The notes beneath the pieces were generated by a model that did no database searches, was not told where the DNA came from, and saw nothing but the letters and a program-made list of their open reading frames with translations. A stretch of DNA of 64,000 bases from BMS3BBIN04 sp964552465 (lineage in GTDB: Bacteria > Electryoneota > Electryoneia > Electryoneales > Electryoneaceae). The stretch lies in the NCBI GenBank assembly GCA_964552465.1, contig CAZKGR010000001.1, forward strand, positions 62,001-126,000, given 5' to 3'. Of this stretch, positions 7,870 through 15,918 are shown in pieces; positions within the stretch are counted from its first letter, which is position 1, and each line of letters starts with the position of its first letter. The position numbers were made by a program, and so were the translations under genes.

Positions 7870-9387
7870 TTGTTCAGCAAGATTCTGATTGCCAACCGTG
7901 GTGAGATCGCTGTTCGCGTGATTCGTGCCTGTCAGGAACTCGGGATTCGTACAGTTGCCGTGTATTCCGAGGTGGATCGAAACGCGATGCACGTGCATCT
8001 CGCTGACGAAGCATGGTCCATCGGTCCTCCCGCAGCCTCAGAGAGCTATCTCCGGGGTGACAAGATAATCTCCGTTGCCCTGGATTCCGGTGCAGAAGCG
8101 ATTCATCCTGGTTACGGTTTTCTATCCGAAAACGCTGAGTTTGCGACTGCGGTCACAGAAGCAGGTCTGACATGGATCGGTCCCCCACCGAGCGCGATTC
8201 GATCCATGGGATCGAAGACAGAAGCGCGCGAGATCATGATGGGGTCAGGCGTCCCGGTAGTCCCGGGCACTGAGGGCGGCATAGAGAACGTTCAGGAAGC
8301 CATCGATTTCGCAAAGGAGATTGGTTATCCGGTTCTTATCAAGGCAGCAATGGGCGGCGGCGGTAAGGGAATGCGTGTTGTCCACAAGCAAGCAGACCTT
8401 CGCTCCTCAATCGAAGCGGCGAAACGTGAATCCCTGCACGCGTTCAGCAGCGATATCGTCTTCCTCGAGAAATATCTTGAACGACCACGGCACATCGAGA
8501 TCCAGGTATTCGCCGACAATCACGGCAACACTATCCATCTCGGCGAACGTGAATGCTCCATTCAGCGACGTCACCAGAAAGTCGTCGAGGAATCGCCCAG
8601 CCCGGTAGTCACACCCGAATTGCGCGCCAGAATGGGACAGTCAGCAGTTGAAGCGGCCAAAGCTGTCGGCTATCGCAACGCCGGCACAGTTGAGTTTCTT
8701 GTCGATCAGGATCTCAACTACTATTTCCTCGAGATGAACACGCGTTTGCAAGTGGAACATCCGGTAACGGAAATGGTTACCGGCGTAGATCTAGCGCAGC
8801 TGCAGATACGTGCCGCCGCCGGAGAAGAGCTGCCGTATAAGCAAACAGACATCCAGATGCGCGGACATGCTATTGAAGTTCGTATCTACAGCGAAGATAG
8901 CTTGAATGGTTTCGTGCCTGATACGGGCAAGATTCGTTATCTCCGTCCGCCGGATGGATATGGCATCCGTGAAGACAGCGGCATCCGTGAGGGTGACACG
9001 ATCTCCATTCACTACGATCCGATGATCAGCAAGTTGATAGCGTGGGCGCATGATCGCCCGACCGCGATTCAGCGGATGAACCGCGCCTTGCGTGAGTACC
9101 GGATAACTGGTGTGCGGACGACGATCCCGTTTGGTCGTCTGGTGATGAACAACGAAGCTTTCCAAAGTGGAAATTTTGATACATCGTTTGTCGAACGTGA
9201 GTTCGAAGTCGATGTGCTCAAGGCGCGTGAGTCGGCTTGGGAGAAGATAGCGGCTGTTGCCTCGGCCTGGCGGCGTCATCACGAACGTGGGAAAGGACGT
9301 CATGAAGGTGAAAGGCATGTTGTCGACGAATCGATAAATGGCACATGTACATGGAAAGCAACCGGACGCAGGCGGGCACTTCGATGA
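7870..9387 (+). CDS. accC: Biotin carboxylase subunit
   Basis: ATP-dependent carboxylation of biotin on a carrier protein, the first half-reaction of acetyl-CoA or other acyl-CoA carboxylases. 505 residues: the N-terminal biotin-carboxylase fold (KILIANRGEIAVRV), HPGYGFLSEN at 79-88, the ATP-grasp glycine loop MGGGGKGM at 161-168, ERECSIQRRHQKVVEESPSP, and EMNTRLQVEHPVTE with catalytic residues. A C-terminal extension of about 50 residues goes beyond the E. coli length. Start is TTG with GGAGAGG nine bases upstream. It overlaps the biotin-carrier gene by four bases. The carboxyltransferase is not in the window, so whether the complex is acetyl-CoA, propionyl-CoA or another carboxylase stays open. 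Confidence 0.93.
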   Translation: MFSKILIANRGEIAVRVIRACQELGIRTVAVYSEVDRNAMHVHLADEAWSIGPPAASESYLRGDKIISVALDSGAEAIHPGYGFLSENAEFATAVTEAGLTWIGPPPSAIRSMGSKTEAREIMMGSGVPVVPGTEGGIENVQEAIDFAKEIGYPVLIKAAMGGGGKGMRVVHKQADLRSSIEAAKRESLHAFSSDIVFLEKYLERPRHIEIQVFADNHGNTIHLGERECSIQRRHQKVVEESPSPVVTPELRARMGQSAVEAAKAVGYRNAGTVEFLVDQDLNYYFLEMNTRLQVEHPVTEMVTGVDLAQLQIRAAAGEELPYKQTDIQMRGHAIEVRIYSEDSLNGFVPDTGKIRYLRPPDGYGIREDSGIREGDTISIHYDPMISKLIAWAHDRPTAIQRMNRALREYRITGVRTTIPFGRLVMNNEAFQSGNFDTSFVEREFEVDVLKARESAWEKIAAVASAWRRHHERGKGRHEGERHVVDESINGTCTWKATGRRRALR

Positions 9388-9920
9388 ACAACAATAACCA
9401 ACATGAACAGAACAGTTACCGTGTCGAAGTCAACGGAAATACCTATGAGGTACAATTCCTCGACGATGGTTCGGTGCTGTTTGATGGTAAGCCGATAACG
9501 CTGGATGTCAGCGAGAATGACACTCGCGATCATTACTCTCTGCTTATTGAACAGGAGAGCGTCATCGTGGGAATCGAACCCCTCGGCGACCCGAGCCAAT
9601 ATCGTGTTCATGCCGGTGGCTATGATTTTGAGCTATCGGTGCTGGCCTCGCGCGAAGCATTTCTACAGGAATATCTTCGCTCTGCTGGAGTTGGCAAGAA
9701 AGAGGGTCGGATCAAAGCAACCATGCCCGGTCTGATTCGCAAACTACTAGTGCAACCCGGCGATACTGTAGAAGCTGGACAAGGTATCGTGATCATGGAA
9801 GCGATGAAGATGGAGAACGAAATCAAGACACCGGTGAGCGGTGTTTTGGCTGACTTTGGCGTGTCTGAAGGTCAGGCGGTTGACAAAGGTGCGTTCCTGT
9901 TTGAAGTCGAGGCCTCCTGA
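9384..9920 (+). CDS. Biotin carboxyl carrier protein
   Basis: 178 residues. The last 75 residues are a biotinyl/lipoyl domain with the canonical EAMKM motif (K142 is the biotinylated lysine), preceded by MPGLIRKLLVQPGDTVEAGQ. The N-terminal 100 residues (VEVNGNTYEVQF...) resemble the linker region of decarboxylase or acyl-CoA carboxylase alpha-type carriers rather than E. coli AccB. The ATG at 9384 overlaps the accC stop (ATGA) and is preferred over the ATG at 9345, which would lie inside accC. The pair probably forms one bipartite carboxylase alpha subunit. Confidence 0.88.
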   Translation: MNNNNQHEQNSYRVEVNGNTYEVQFLDDGSVLFDGKPITLDVSENDTRDHYSLLIEQESVIVGIEPLGDPSQYRVHAGGYDFELSVLASREAFLQEYLRSAGVGKKEGRIKATMPGLIRKLLVQPGDTVEAGQGIVIMEAMKMENEIKTPVSGVLADFGVSEGQAVDKGAFLFEVEAS

Positions 9921-10034
9921 CTGCGGAATTATCATATCGGATTATCAATTAATAACTGAGTATCACACTGGTTTCAGCGTTTGTCCTGCGAGCTCATCCT
10001 ACCCTCATTTTCCAGGCACCCCGCTTGATTCCGG

Positions 10035-10058
10035 GCGCAAACTTGCATTCATTTGCGC
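10035..10058. repeat. Hairpin GCGCAAA/TTTGCGC upstream of the winged-helix gene
   Basis: Seven perfect pairs around a ten-base spacer, about 70 bases before the winged-helix gene start. It has no T-run. It may be an operator, possibly autogenous, but this is speculative. Confidence 0.3.
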
Positions 10059-10127
10059 GAGCGAATTGTGTATTCGCATCAATCGTGGAACGTAGTTCCC
10101 GCAACTTCAAAAGAAGGAGATAAAGTG

Positions 10128-10328
10128 ATGATTACCAACGAAATTGGTACTGCCGCAGGTGTTGTCTGGCGCTTCCTGGATCAGAGCGGTCCGGCGAGTG
10201 CCTCACGGATCAAGAAGGAATTGCCGCTGTCACCGGGGATGGTTGAACGTGCGATCGGCTGGCTTGCACGTGAACATAAGATCGAAGAGTCTGCCCAGGG
10301 ACGAACGACGGCATTCCTCGTAAAGTAG
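10128..10328 (+). CDS. Small winged-helix protein (DUF2582 type)
   Basis: A 66-residue single winged helix-turn-helix: ITNEIGTAAGVVWRFLDQSG forms helix 1, ASRIKKELPLSPGMVERAIGWLAREHKI the HTH, and ESAQGRTTAFLVK the wing. This matches the small wHTH proteins of the DUF2582 family found in FCB-group bacteria; their function is not known. The ATG at 10128 has AAGGAG eight bases upstream, so the longer in-frame start at 10053 is rejected. A hairpin follows 25 bases after the stop. Confidence 0.85.
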   Translation: MITNEIGTAAGVVWRFLDQSGPASASRIKKELPLSPGMVERAIGWLAREHKIEESAQGRTTAFLVK

Positions 10329-10350
10329 TACTGATGTAGTATGAACTTGA

Positions 10351-10377
10351 AGGGCATCATGTGAATCATGATGCCTT
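10351..10377. terminator. Hairpin between convergent winged-helix and dnaJ genes
   Basis: GGCATCATG / CATGATGCC, nine perfect pairs with a five-base loop, followed by a weak T-rich stretch on the plus strand. It lies between convergent genes and could end transcription from both sides. Confidence 0.6.
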
Positions 10378-10379
10378 TA

Positions 10380-11480
10380 CTATTTGGACCGATCTACTTT
10401 CCATCCCGGCAGAGAAACAAGCTTTTCGAGCAGTTCCTGCGCTTCAGAATCGAAAGTGGGAGGAATACGGGTTTGGGCAATTACGAGCAGATCGCCACGC
10501 CCTCCACCCTGTTTTGGCAAACCTTTTCCTTGCACACGTTGTGGCCGACCGTTGAGAACACCGGGATTAAGTTTGACCATCGTTTCCCCATCAGGAGTTG
10601 GTACAGTCACCTGTTTCCCCCCCAGCGCTTCCAGTAAGTCAACCGTGATCGTGATTGAGAGATCATCACCGCTGCGAGTGAGTCCGCTTATATCCGCTTC
10701 CTCAATCCTGACAATCAGGTCACCATCTTGACCACCGAACGCTCCTTCATGCCCTTGTCCCTTGATTCGTATTTCGCGTCCTGGTTGAACATTTGGCGGA
10801 ATACCAACCCGCATCGTGATGGTTTTCGGGATACGTCCTTCACCTGCACACGGCTCGCATCGCTCAAACCGGTTGAAGCCTGTTCCCTCACAATCCGGGC
10901 AAGTAATGAATATTGTCTTTCCACCCTCACTGGCAGGAACTTCTCCTAACCCAAGACAACGTGTACATTCGTGTCCTCGTCCACCGGGACGGACTCCAGC
11001 ACCTGCACAACTGGAACACAGCATCTGGCGGCGAATTTTCAATAGAAATTTCCCGCCTTGTGCCATCTGCAAGTGATTCAGAGCCAACTTGGTATATAGA
11101 TTCCGCCCACGTTGCGGACGGGGGGAATCACTACCCTCTCGGGTGAGAATGCCAAAGCCAGATTTGAAGGCTCGCTTGAGTATGACTCCGAAGCTCTCTC
11201 CATCTTTGCTCACATCCCGTGGCTTTGCAGCCTGCTTGGCTGCTTTTTCACGCAGTTTTATTCCGTGTGAGGAATGGTATTGCATCCGGCGCTTCGGATC
11301 GGACAGCGTGTGATACGCCTCTCCGATCTTCTGGAAACGTCGTTTAGCTTTTGCATCGCCATGATGAAGGTCGGGATGGTACTTCTTCGCCAGAGAACGA
11401 AACGCAGATCGAATGTCGTCCTGGGACGCATCCGGTTGAACGCCAAGTTCGGTATAATAATCACGTTTTCTTGAAAGCAT
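10380..11480 (-). CDS. dnaJ: DnaJ-type co-chaperone with zinc finger
   Basis: Hsp40 that delivers unfolded clients to DnaK and stimulates its ATPase. 366 residues: J domain at 1-70 with HPD at 35-37; a linker without the usual Gly/Phe-rich stretch (71-150); a zinc-binding domain with four CxxC pairs (C155/C158, C172/C175, C194/C197, C208/C211); and the C-terminal substrate-binding beta domains, ending in the EAQELLEKL helix. The missing G/F region and absence of dnaK or grpE nearby suggest a second DnaJ paralog rather than the main one. It lies downstream of the FlgM-like gene but beyond a strong terminator, so it is probably transcribed separately. Confidence 0.9.
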   Translation of the reverse strand: MLSRKRDYYTELGVQPDASQDDIRSAFRSLAKKYHPDLHHGDAKAKRRFQKIGEAYHTLSDPKRRMQYHSSHGIKLREKAAKQAAKPRDVSKDGESFGVILKRAFKSGFGILTREGSDSPRPQRGRNLYTKLALNHLQMAQGGKFLLKIRRQMLCSSCAGAGVRPGGRGHECTRCLGLGEVPASEGGKTIFITCPDCEGTGFNRFERCEPCAGEGRIPKTITMRVGIPPNVQPGREIRIKGQGHEGAFGGQDGDLIVRIEEADISGLTRSGDDLSITITVDLLEALGGKQVTVPTPDGETMVKLNPGVLNGRPQRVQGKGLPKQGGGRGDLLVIAQTRIPPTFDSEAQELLEKLVSLPGWKVDRSK

Positions 11481-11531
11481 TTCCGATCCATGTTCCTGAC
11501 GGCGTAAACAAGTGTTGAAAGATACGGAGTG

Positions 11532-11560
11532 AAAAAGCCTCCGTGCGATTCACGAAGGCT
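11532..11560 (-). terminator. Rho-independent terminator after the FlgM-like gene
   Basis: On the minus strand AGCCTtCGTG pairs with CACGgAGGCT across a five-base loop, followed by TTTTT. It ends the fliD-fliS-FlgM-like transcript. Confidence 0.85.
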
Positions 11561-11586
11561 TCTGACAAATCTACTCTGCTTCAGCT

Positions 11587-12048
11587 TTACTCTTCTAACC
11601 CAGGCAGTACAGATCGGACCATTTTCTCAGCTGTTTTGTCAACAACTTCAGGACGTTCGTAGAAACCGCTCTCTGAGCGGTCCCGGATAACCTGCATGTC
11701 CGAAGCACCTGCTGGTGTTGATACAGACTCGTCCGTCACTTTGCCGGCGATTGACTCGATAACATCGCCTTTGTCGTAGTAACCGGAAGCAATGCGCTCT
11801 TTGACTTCATCCAACCGTCCAGAGCGATCCTCAGGACCGTACGCTTCGCGATGGAGTTCTGCCATTTCCCGGTAACGCGCTACTTCTGCTGCGTTTACGG
11901 AGATACTGGCCTGATCCTGCGGCGAAGGTGCAGCCTTTGTCGAATCTGTCTTATCACTATCCTGGCAGTCCGCAGGTTTGACCTGATCAACTCGTTTTGG
12001 ATCGAGCGGGCCAGTAGACTCCGTGCGTCCGACACCATTACTGTACAT
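11587..12048 (-). CDS. FlgM-like protein with a duplicated motif
   Basis: 153 residues. The first 55 are hydrophilic and probably disordered (DPKRVDQVKPADCQDSDKTD...). Two related copies of a FlgM-type C-terminal motif follow: residues 82-104 (VKERIASGYYDKGDVIES..) and 121-143 (IRDRSESGFYERPEVVDK..). FlgM binds sigma-28 through such a helical segment and is exported once the hook is finished. Its place after fliS and the presence of sigma-28 in the same cluster support an anti-sigma role, but the assignment rests on motif resemblance. GGGAG precedes the ATG. Whether both copies bind sigma-28 is unknown. Confidence 0.65.
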   Translation of the reverse strand: MYSNGVGRTESTGPLDPKRVDQVKPADCQDSDKTDSTKAAPSPQDQASISVNAAEVARYREMAELHREAYGPEDRSGRLDEVKERIASGYYDKGDVIESIAGKVTDESVSTPAGASDMQVIRDRSESGFYERPEVVDKTAEKMVRSVLPGLEE

Positions 12049-12075
12049 GTTTTTACTCCCGTTTCCGGGTACGTG

Positions 12076-12483
12076 TTAAGCCTGAAGACTTGTCACATCA
12101 GCTTGCTGTTGCGTCTTTTTGCGGACGTCTTCCCAAGCTTCCCGAAGTCCGCTCATCATTTCGATGATCGGTGTGAGACGGTCGGCGTCATTGGTCGCAT
12201 TCGCTGCAACAATTTCCCGCTGATAGAACTCATATAGCGAGTTCAGTTTGTCTGCAATCTCGCCACCGGCCTCAGGATTCAACGATTTACGTAACTCGCT
12301 GATCAGGCCAAATGCGAGATCTATGTTTCGAGTTCTACTCTCAAAATCACGTTCTCTGATCGCGCGCGCAGCTTCCTTCAATCCACGGATTGCAGCGTCA
12401 TAGCTCGTGACAACAAGTCCTGCCGGGCTAGCTGTATTGAATTTAACGTTATCGTACTGCGCGTACGGGTTAATTGGTGGCAT
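12076..12483 (-). CDS. fliS: Flagellin export chaperone FliS
   Basis: Binds the C-terminus of flagellin in the cytoplasm and prevents early polymerisation. 135 residues with the family pattern: INPYAQYDNVKFNTASPAGLVV at the N-terminus, a four-helix bundle, EAGGEIADKLNSLYEFYQREI and the C-terminal LREAWEDVR. The ATG at 12483 has GAGGTG correctly spaced and is preferred to a GTG three codons earlier. It sits between fliD and the FlgM-like gene, 27 bases before the latter. Confidence 0.93.
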   Translation of the reverse strand: MPPINPYAQYDNVKFNTASPAGLVVTSYDAAIRGLKEAARAIRERDFESRTRNIDLAFGLISELRKSLNPEAGGEIADKLNSLYEFYQREIVAANATNDADRLTPIIEMMSGLREAWEDVRKKTQQQADVTSLQA

Positions 12484-12595
12484 CCCACACACCTCATGTT
12501 AGCCGTAGACGGACTCCTTCCGCAAGTCCGAAGTCCTTCCTGATCATCATATCGGCAATTTTGGTCTAAACTTCACTCTGGGGAGCCTGAACAGC

Positions 12596-14227
12596 CTACC
12601 CGATCCAGCTTGACTGTGCCTGAGCAGCGGAAACAGCCTGCTCCATGGCGAGGAATTGGCGTGTCAGAATATCTCGTTTGATCGCCAAACGAGTCCCGAA
12701 ACTCTCGATTTGCTTCTCAAGGCTTTCGATTGAGTCTTCGTAAACCTCTTTTGCCTGCTTAACCAAGCCATCCACCGAATCAGTAGCTATATCTACGAAT
12801 CCATCGAATTGGGAAGCGACACCCTTTCCAACCCGCAACGTAGCAGTCTCGGTTCCTGGACCGCTTCCTGGATCTTGGAAGTAGATGCGCAGGCCTTCTA
12901 CCGGAGTACCATCCATTCCAACAAGCACCTGTCCACTTTCCACAGTCGCAGCATAACCGCCAATTGTGTTGTTCGCGGAAGCATCGATTGTACCATCAGC
13001 GTTGTAGTGAACCGTGACTTCGTACTCACCTCCGACGGTTTCCGATTCCTGCTTGAAGAATGAGATGTATGGGTTATCCGAGCTGGTGTCCAGCGCAAAG
13101 AGCTCTGCGACCGCCTGCGCATCAGCCTCAAGCGCATCCTCCAGATCGCTGGAGTCTATTTTTAGCTTTCCCCCGGATGTCATATCCACACCGACAGAGC
13201 CCAATGTCTTATATACTGCAGTAGAACTGATGCCGGGAATTTCGCCCGCAACGATGGTGAGAAGATCTGATTTCAGTGATCGGACACTTGAGTCACCTGC
13301 AAGTAAACCGCGTATTTCGTTTGCTGCATCGTAGCGAGTTTTCGCTTCCAGTTCAACAATTAACGCGTTATAGGCGCTGACGAATTCTTCGATTGCGGCT
13401 TTTGTTTCTGTCTGATCCTCAGTGACTGTAATCTGCACGTCAGAAGTCGTTACATCCTTGATGTTCAGAGTCACACCATCAATTACATCTTCGATGGTGT
13501 TGCTATCTCGATAAATCCAGTCTGCTGGCGGGTAACCATCGACACGAATCTGTGCTTGCTGTGCCAACTTCGTACGCACCCAGCCTGTATCATCGAACGC
13601 ATCGGACGCAATAGTCGTCGCAGCATCATTTATTACGATGCTGTCTGTATCAGAAGCCTCATTTGCGGTCAATACCAGGTGAATCGGAGACGCGCCAGTT
13701 CCGTCGTCAATAGAGGAAGCGCTTACGCCGGGATTGTCTTCGTCATCGTTAATCGCTTCAATCAGATCTGAGAGAGTGGCTCCAGATGCCAGAGTCAGAG
13801 TGCGCGTAGTACCGTCAAAGGTGTATGAGAAGTCTGTACCCGATCCCGTCAAAGACGTTTGGGCTAAGTCAGCCCAACCCGTGTCATGAACTTTTACTTC
13901 CTGCTGGGCCAGTTGATTGACTTGGATGCTATGCGTAGCAGCAATCGCATCTGCAGTCGCGCTGACACTGATTATATCGCCATCGGATGAGGACGCGTTC
14001 ATCGCCAGCAGTTTGTTTGCCGTATCAATAGCAGTTGCGGCCGATTGAAGGGCGTTTAACTTGCTGGTGATGGAGACCCATGCATCTATCCGAGTTTGTT
14101 CCTCGGTTTTTCGCTCTTCCAACCGATAGAGTGGTTGGCTTTCGATCTGCATGAGCATGTTGACAGTGTCTTGCCACTGGATGCCTGAGGCAAGTCCTGA
14201 AAACGTTGCTGCTGGGGCTGAAGACAT
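12596..14227 (-). CDS. fliD: Flagellar filament cap protein FliD
   Basis: The cap (HAP2) that folds flagellin monomers at the filament tip. 543 residues: the conserved N-terminus FSGLASGIQWQDTVNMLMQIESQPLYRLEER, a variable middle domain rich in Asp, Thr and Ser, the TETKAAIEEFVSAYNALI helix and a C-terminal coiled coil (YEDSIESLEKQIESFGTRLAIKRDIL). There is no canonical promoter in the short gap to the flagellin terminator; a small palindrome TGAAGTGACTTCA (14264-14276) lies there. GAGGAGG precedes the ATG. Confidence 0.96.
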   Translation of the reverse strand: MSSAPAATFSGLASGIQWQDTVNMLMQIESQPLYRLEERKTEEQTRIDAWVSITSKLNALQSAATAIDTANKLLAMNASSSDGDIISVSATADAIAATHSIQVNQLAQQEVKVHDTGWADLAQTSLTGSGTDFSYTFDGTTRTLTLASGATLSDLIEAINDDEDNPGVSASSIDDGTGASPIHLVLTANEASDTDSIVINDAATTIASDAFDDTGWVRTKLAQQAQIRVDGYPPADWIYRDSNTIEDVIDGVTLNIKDVTTSDVQITVTEDQTETKAAIEEFVSAYNALIVELEAKTRYDAANEIRGLLAGDSSVRSLKSDLLTIVAGEIPGISSTAVYKTLGSVGVDMTSGGKLKIDSSDLEDALEADAQAVAELFALDTSSDNPYISFFKQESETVGGEYEVTVHYNADGTIDASANNTIGGYAATVESGQVLVGMDGTPVEGLRIYFQDPGSGPGTETATLRVGKGVASQFDGFVDIATDSVDGLVKQAKEVYEDSIESLEKQIESFGTRLAIKRDILTRQFLAMEQAVSAAQAQSSWIG

Positions 14228-14263
14228 ACGTCCTCCTCTTCACTCACAACTTCAGTCTACCTT

Positions 14264-14276
14264 GAAGTGACTTCAT
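14264..14276. promoter_or_regulatory. Small palindrome upstream of fliD, possible operator
   Basis: TGAAGTGACTTCA is a perfect odd palindrome in the 66-base gap between the flagellin terminator and fliD. Its position suggests a regulatory site, but its size makes chance occurrence possible. Confidence 0.25.
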
Positions 14277-14293
14277 AGTAGTTTTCTCCACGA

Positions 14294-14345
14294 GTAAAAA
14301 ACCCGTGGATCTGGATTCGTGTTCTGAACCCAGATCATCCACGGG
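14294..14345 (-). terminator. fliC: Strong Rho-independent terminator of flagellin
   Basis: On the minus strand CCCGTGGATgATCTGG pairs with CCAGATcCACGGG (bulged), followed by TTTTTT. A second GC-rich palindrome (CCGGCC...GGCCGG, 14362-14383) lies between it and the flagellin stop and may protect the mRNA 3' end. It separates fliC from fliD. Confidence 0.9.
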
Positions 14346-14400
14346 CATGTCGTTGTTTCATCCGGCCGGGATCTCCGGGCCGGGCGAAATCACACCAGGA

Positions 14401-15234
14401 TTATCCGACCAGACCTGCAACGATCTGCGGGACCTGATTCGCCTGTGCAAGCATCGAGACGCCAGTCTGCATCAGGATCTGTGCGCGGACAAAGTTGCTC
14501 ATTTCGGCAGCAATGTCAGCATCACGGATTTGCGATTCGGATGCAGTCGCGTTTTCACGTTGGATTTGCAGGTTCAGAACAGTGTTCTGAAGACGATTGA
14601 CATACGACCCGATCTCGGTACGTTGGGTATCCTTGGTAGATATCGCCGTATCCAAGGTCGTAATCGCTGATTGCGCACTCGCAGTGTCAGACAGTGCCAA
14701 ACTATCGATACTCAGATCGGAAGAGCGCATACCGTTCAACGTCACGAAGTAGTAGTCGTTGCCGGAAGTGTTGTAAGTTCCAATGTGGAACTTCACGCCA
14801 CCACTCGAAAGACTACCGTTCAGCAGATACAGACCGTTGTAGTTGGTCGTGTTAGCGATCCGTGTAATCTCGGAGCGCAGCTGACTGAATTCCGTGTTGA
14901 GGTATGTACGATCTTCTGACGTTAACGCACCGTTGGATGCCTGCACAGCCAGTGCACGCATTCGAACGAGCATGTCGTCAATGGTTTGCAATGCGCCTTC
15001 AGCAGTTGCCAACAGGTTAATGTTGTAGTTCGCGTTACGCTCCGCCTCTTCCATAGAAGCGATTTGAGCGCGGAACCGTTCGCTCACGGCCAGACCAGCC
15101 GGATCATCCCAGGCAAAATTCACGCGGAGACCAGACGATAGGCGGGTAAGCGCCGTGTCGAGATCCAGTTGCGTTGTGTGGATGTTCCTCTGGGCTGTGA
15201 GAGCGAGCACGTTGTGGTTGATGCGCGTACTCAT
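14401..15234 (-). CDS. fliC: Flagellin
   Basis: Filament subunit, secreted through the flagellar export gate. 277 residues, a short flagellin: conserved D0/D1 N-terminus (RINHNVLALTAQRNIHTTQ, then LSSGLRVNFAWDDPAGLAVSE) and C-terminus (ENATASESQIRDADIAAEMS...ILMQTGVSMLAQANQVPQIV), with only about 70 residues of variable domain between (NGSLSSGGVKFHIGTYNTSG...). The variable part holds many Ser and Thr, which are candidate glycosylation sites given the glycosyltransferases upstream. The usual inner NINRI-like word is replaced by AGLVG at the very end. A sigma-28 type promoter and GGAGGTG precede it. Only one flagellin gene is present in the window. Confidence 0.97.
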   Translation of the reverse strand: MSTRINHNVLALTAQRNIHTTQLDLDTALTRLSSGLRVNFAWDDPAGLAVSERFRAQIASMEEAERNANYNINLLATAEGALQTIDDMLVRMRALAVQASNGALTSEDRTYLNTEFSQLRSEITRIANTTNYNGLYLLNGSLSSGGVKFHIGTYNTSGNDYYFVTLNGMRSSDLSIDSLALSDTASAQSAITTLDTAISTKDTQRTEIGSYVNRLQNTVLNLQIQRENATASESQIRDADIAAEMSNFVRAQILMQTGVSMLAQANQVPQIVAGLVG

Positions 15235-15284
15235 GCTTCACCTCCGTTATCACTCGGTTGTAAAGGAAACCCTTGCTGTCGTTC

Positions 15285-15312
15285 TTATCGGAACGGATGC
15301 GGAAAACCTTTA
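15285..15312 (-). promoter_or_regulatory. fliC: Sigma-28 (FliA) type promoter of flagellin
   Basis: On the minus strand TAAAGG (-35, 15312 inward) and TCCGATAA (-10, 15292-15285) are separated so that TAAA and the -10 are 16 bases apart, against 15 in the enterobacterial consensus TAAA-N15-GCCGATAA. Transcription would begin about 40 bases before the flagellin ATG. Confidence 0.8.
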
Positions 15313-15447
15313 CCATTGAGTGAAATTCAAGAGAGGTATTGTTGTAGAGAGACCGTCACACAAAACGCATAATGGGCCAGTCAATTCGTCTTCATTTGTC
15401 AAAGAGCAACACTAGGAAACAGGCTAAACGCTAGAATTCACTTGTGT

Positions 15448-15471
15448 TTCACAGAACCAGTCATCTGTGAA
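15448..15471. repeat. Inverted repeat TTCACAGA/TCTGTGAA downstream of the FliT-like gene
   Basis: Eight perfect pairs with an eight-base spacer, 40 bases after the stop of the 135-residue protein. No T-run follows on the minus strand, so it is not a clear terminator. It may be an operator or an mRNA 3' hairpin. Confidence 0.35.
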
Positions 15472-15510
15472 CAAACAGTATCATCCAAGTTCTGCAAGAA
15501 ACGGAAAACC

Positions 15511-15918
15511 TCAACCAACATGATCGAGATACCGGCTCTCGCCTGAATCGCGATATAAGGTCTGAACCTCTCTGAAGTACTTCTCGCCATCATTCAGGAG
15601 CTGCCGCTGCCCACGGATCCTATCCAGATTGTGCGTGAGAATCCTGATCAGCTGCTGATCGAGGTCTCGGATGTGGGCGACCTGATCCGCAAACTGCTCA
15701 GGGCATTCCCAACGCGGGATACCAGCTTGTTCCGGTGTTCCCTCGGGCAATCCTTCCTCAGGATCAAATCCATTCAGCTTTGCAAGTATCCGCTCACGTA
15801 AGCGAAAAGTGTCCTGCAATCCGTCCATATGATCTATTTTTGCCTGACGGATAGCCAGTTCAGTCAGTTCCTGCAATGAATCAAGCATTCCAGCTGTTGT
15901 TTCGTTTGCCAGACTCAC
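15511..15918 (-). CDS. Small helical protein, FliT-like
   Basis: 135 residues, predicted helical. The pattern LTELAIRQAKIDHMDGLQDTF..RERIL followed by IRDLDQQLIRILTHNLDRIRGQRQ and a final short Y-containing helix resembles FliT, the chaperone of the filament cap FliD and, in enterobacteria, an anti-FlhDC factor. Position next to flagellin agrees. Sequence similarity is weak, so this is a structural-pattern call. GTG start, overlapping the previous stop (GTGA), with GGGG upstream. It is the last gene of the flgK-to-here transcript unit before the flagellin promoter region. Confidence 0.5.
   Translation of the reverse strand: MSLANETTAGMLDSLQELTELAIRQAKIDHMDGLQDTFRLRERILAKLNGFDPEEGLPEGTPEQAGIPRWECPEQFADQVAHIRDLDQQLIRILTHNLDRIRGQRQLLNDGEKYFREVQTLYRDSGESRYLDHVG

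Noticed and set aside
9300..9611. 103-codon minus-strand frame opposite accC and the carrier gene
   Set aside because: It is antisense to two well-supported coding regions.
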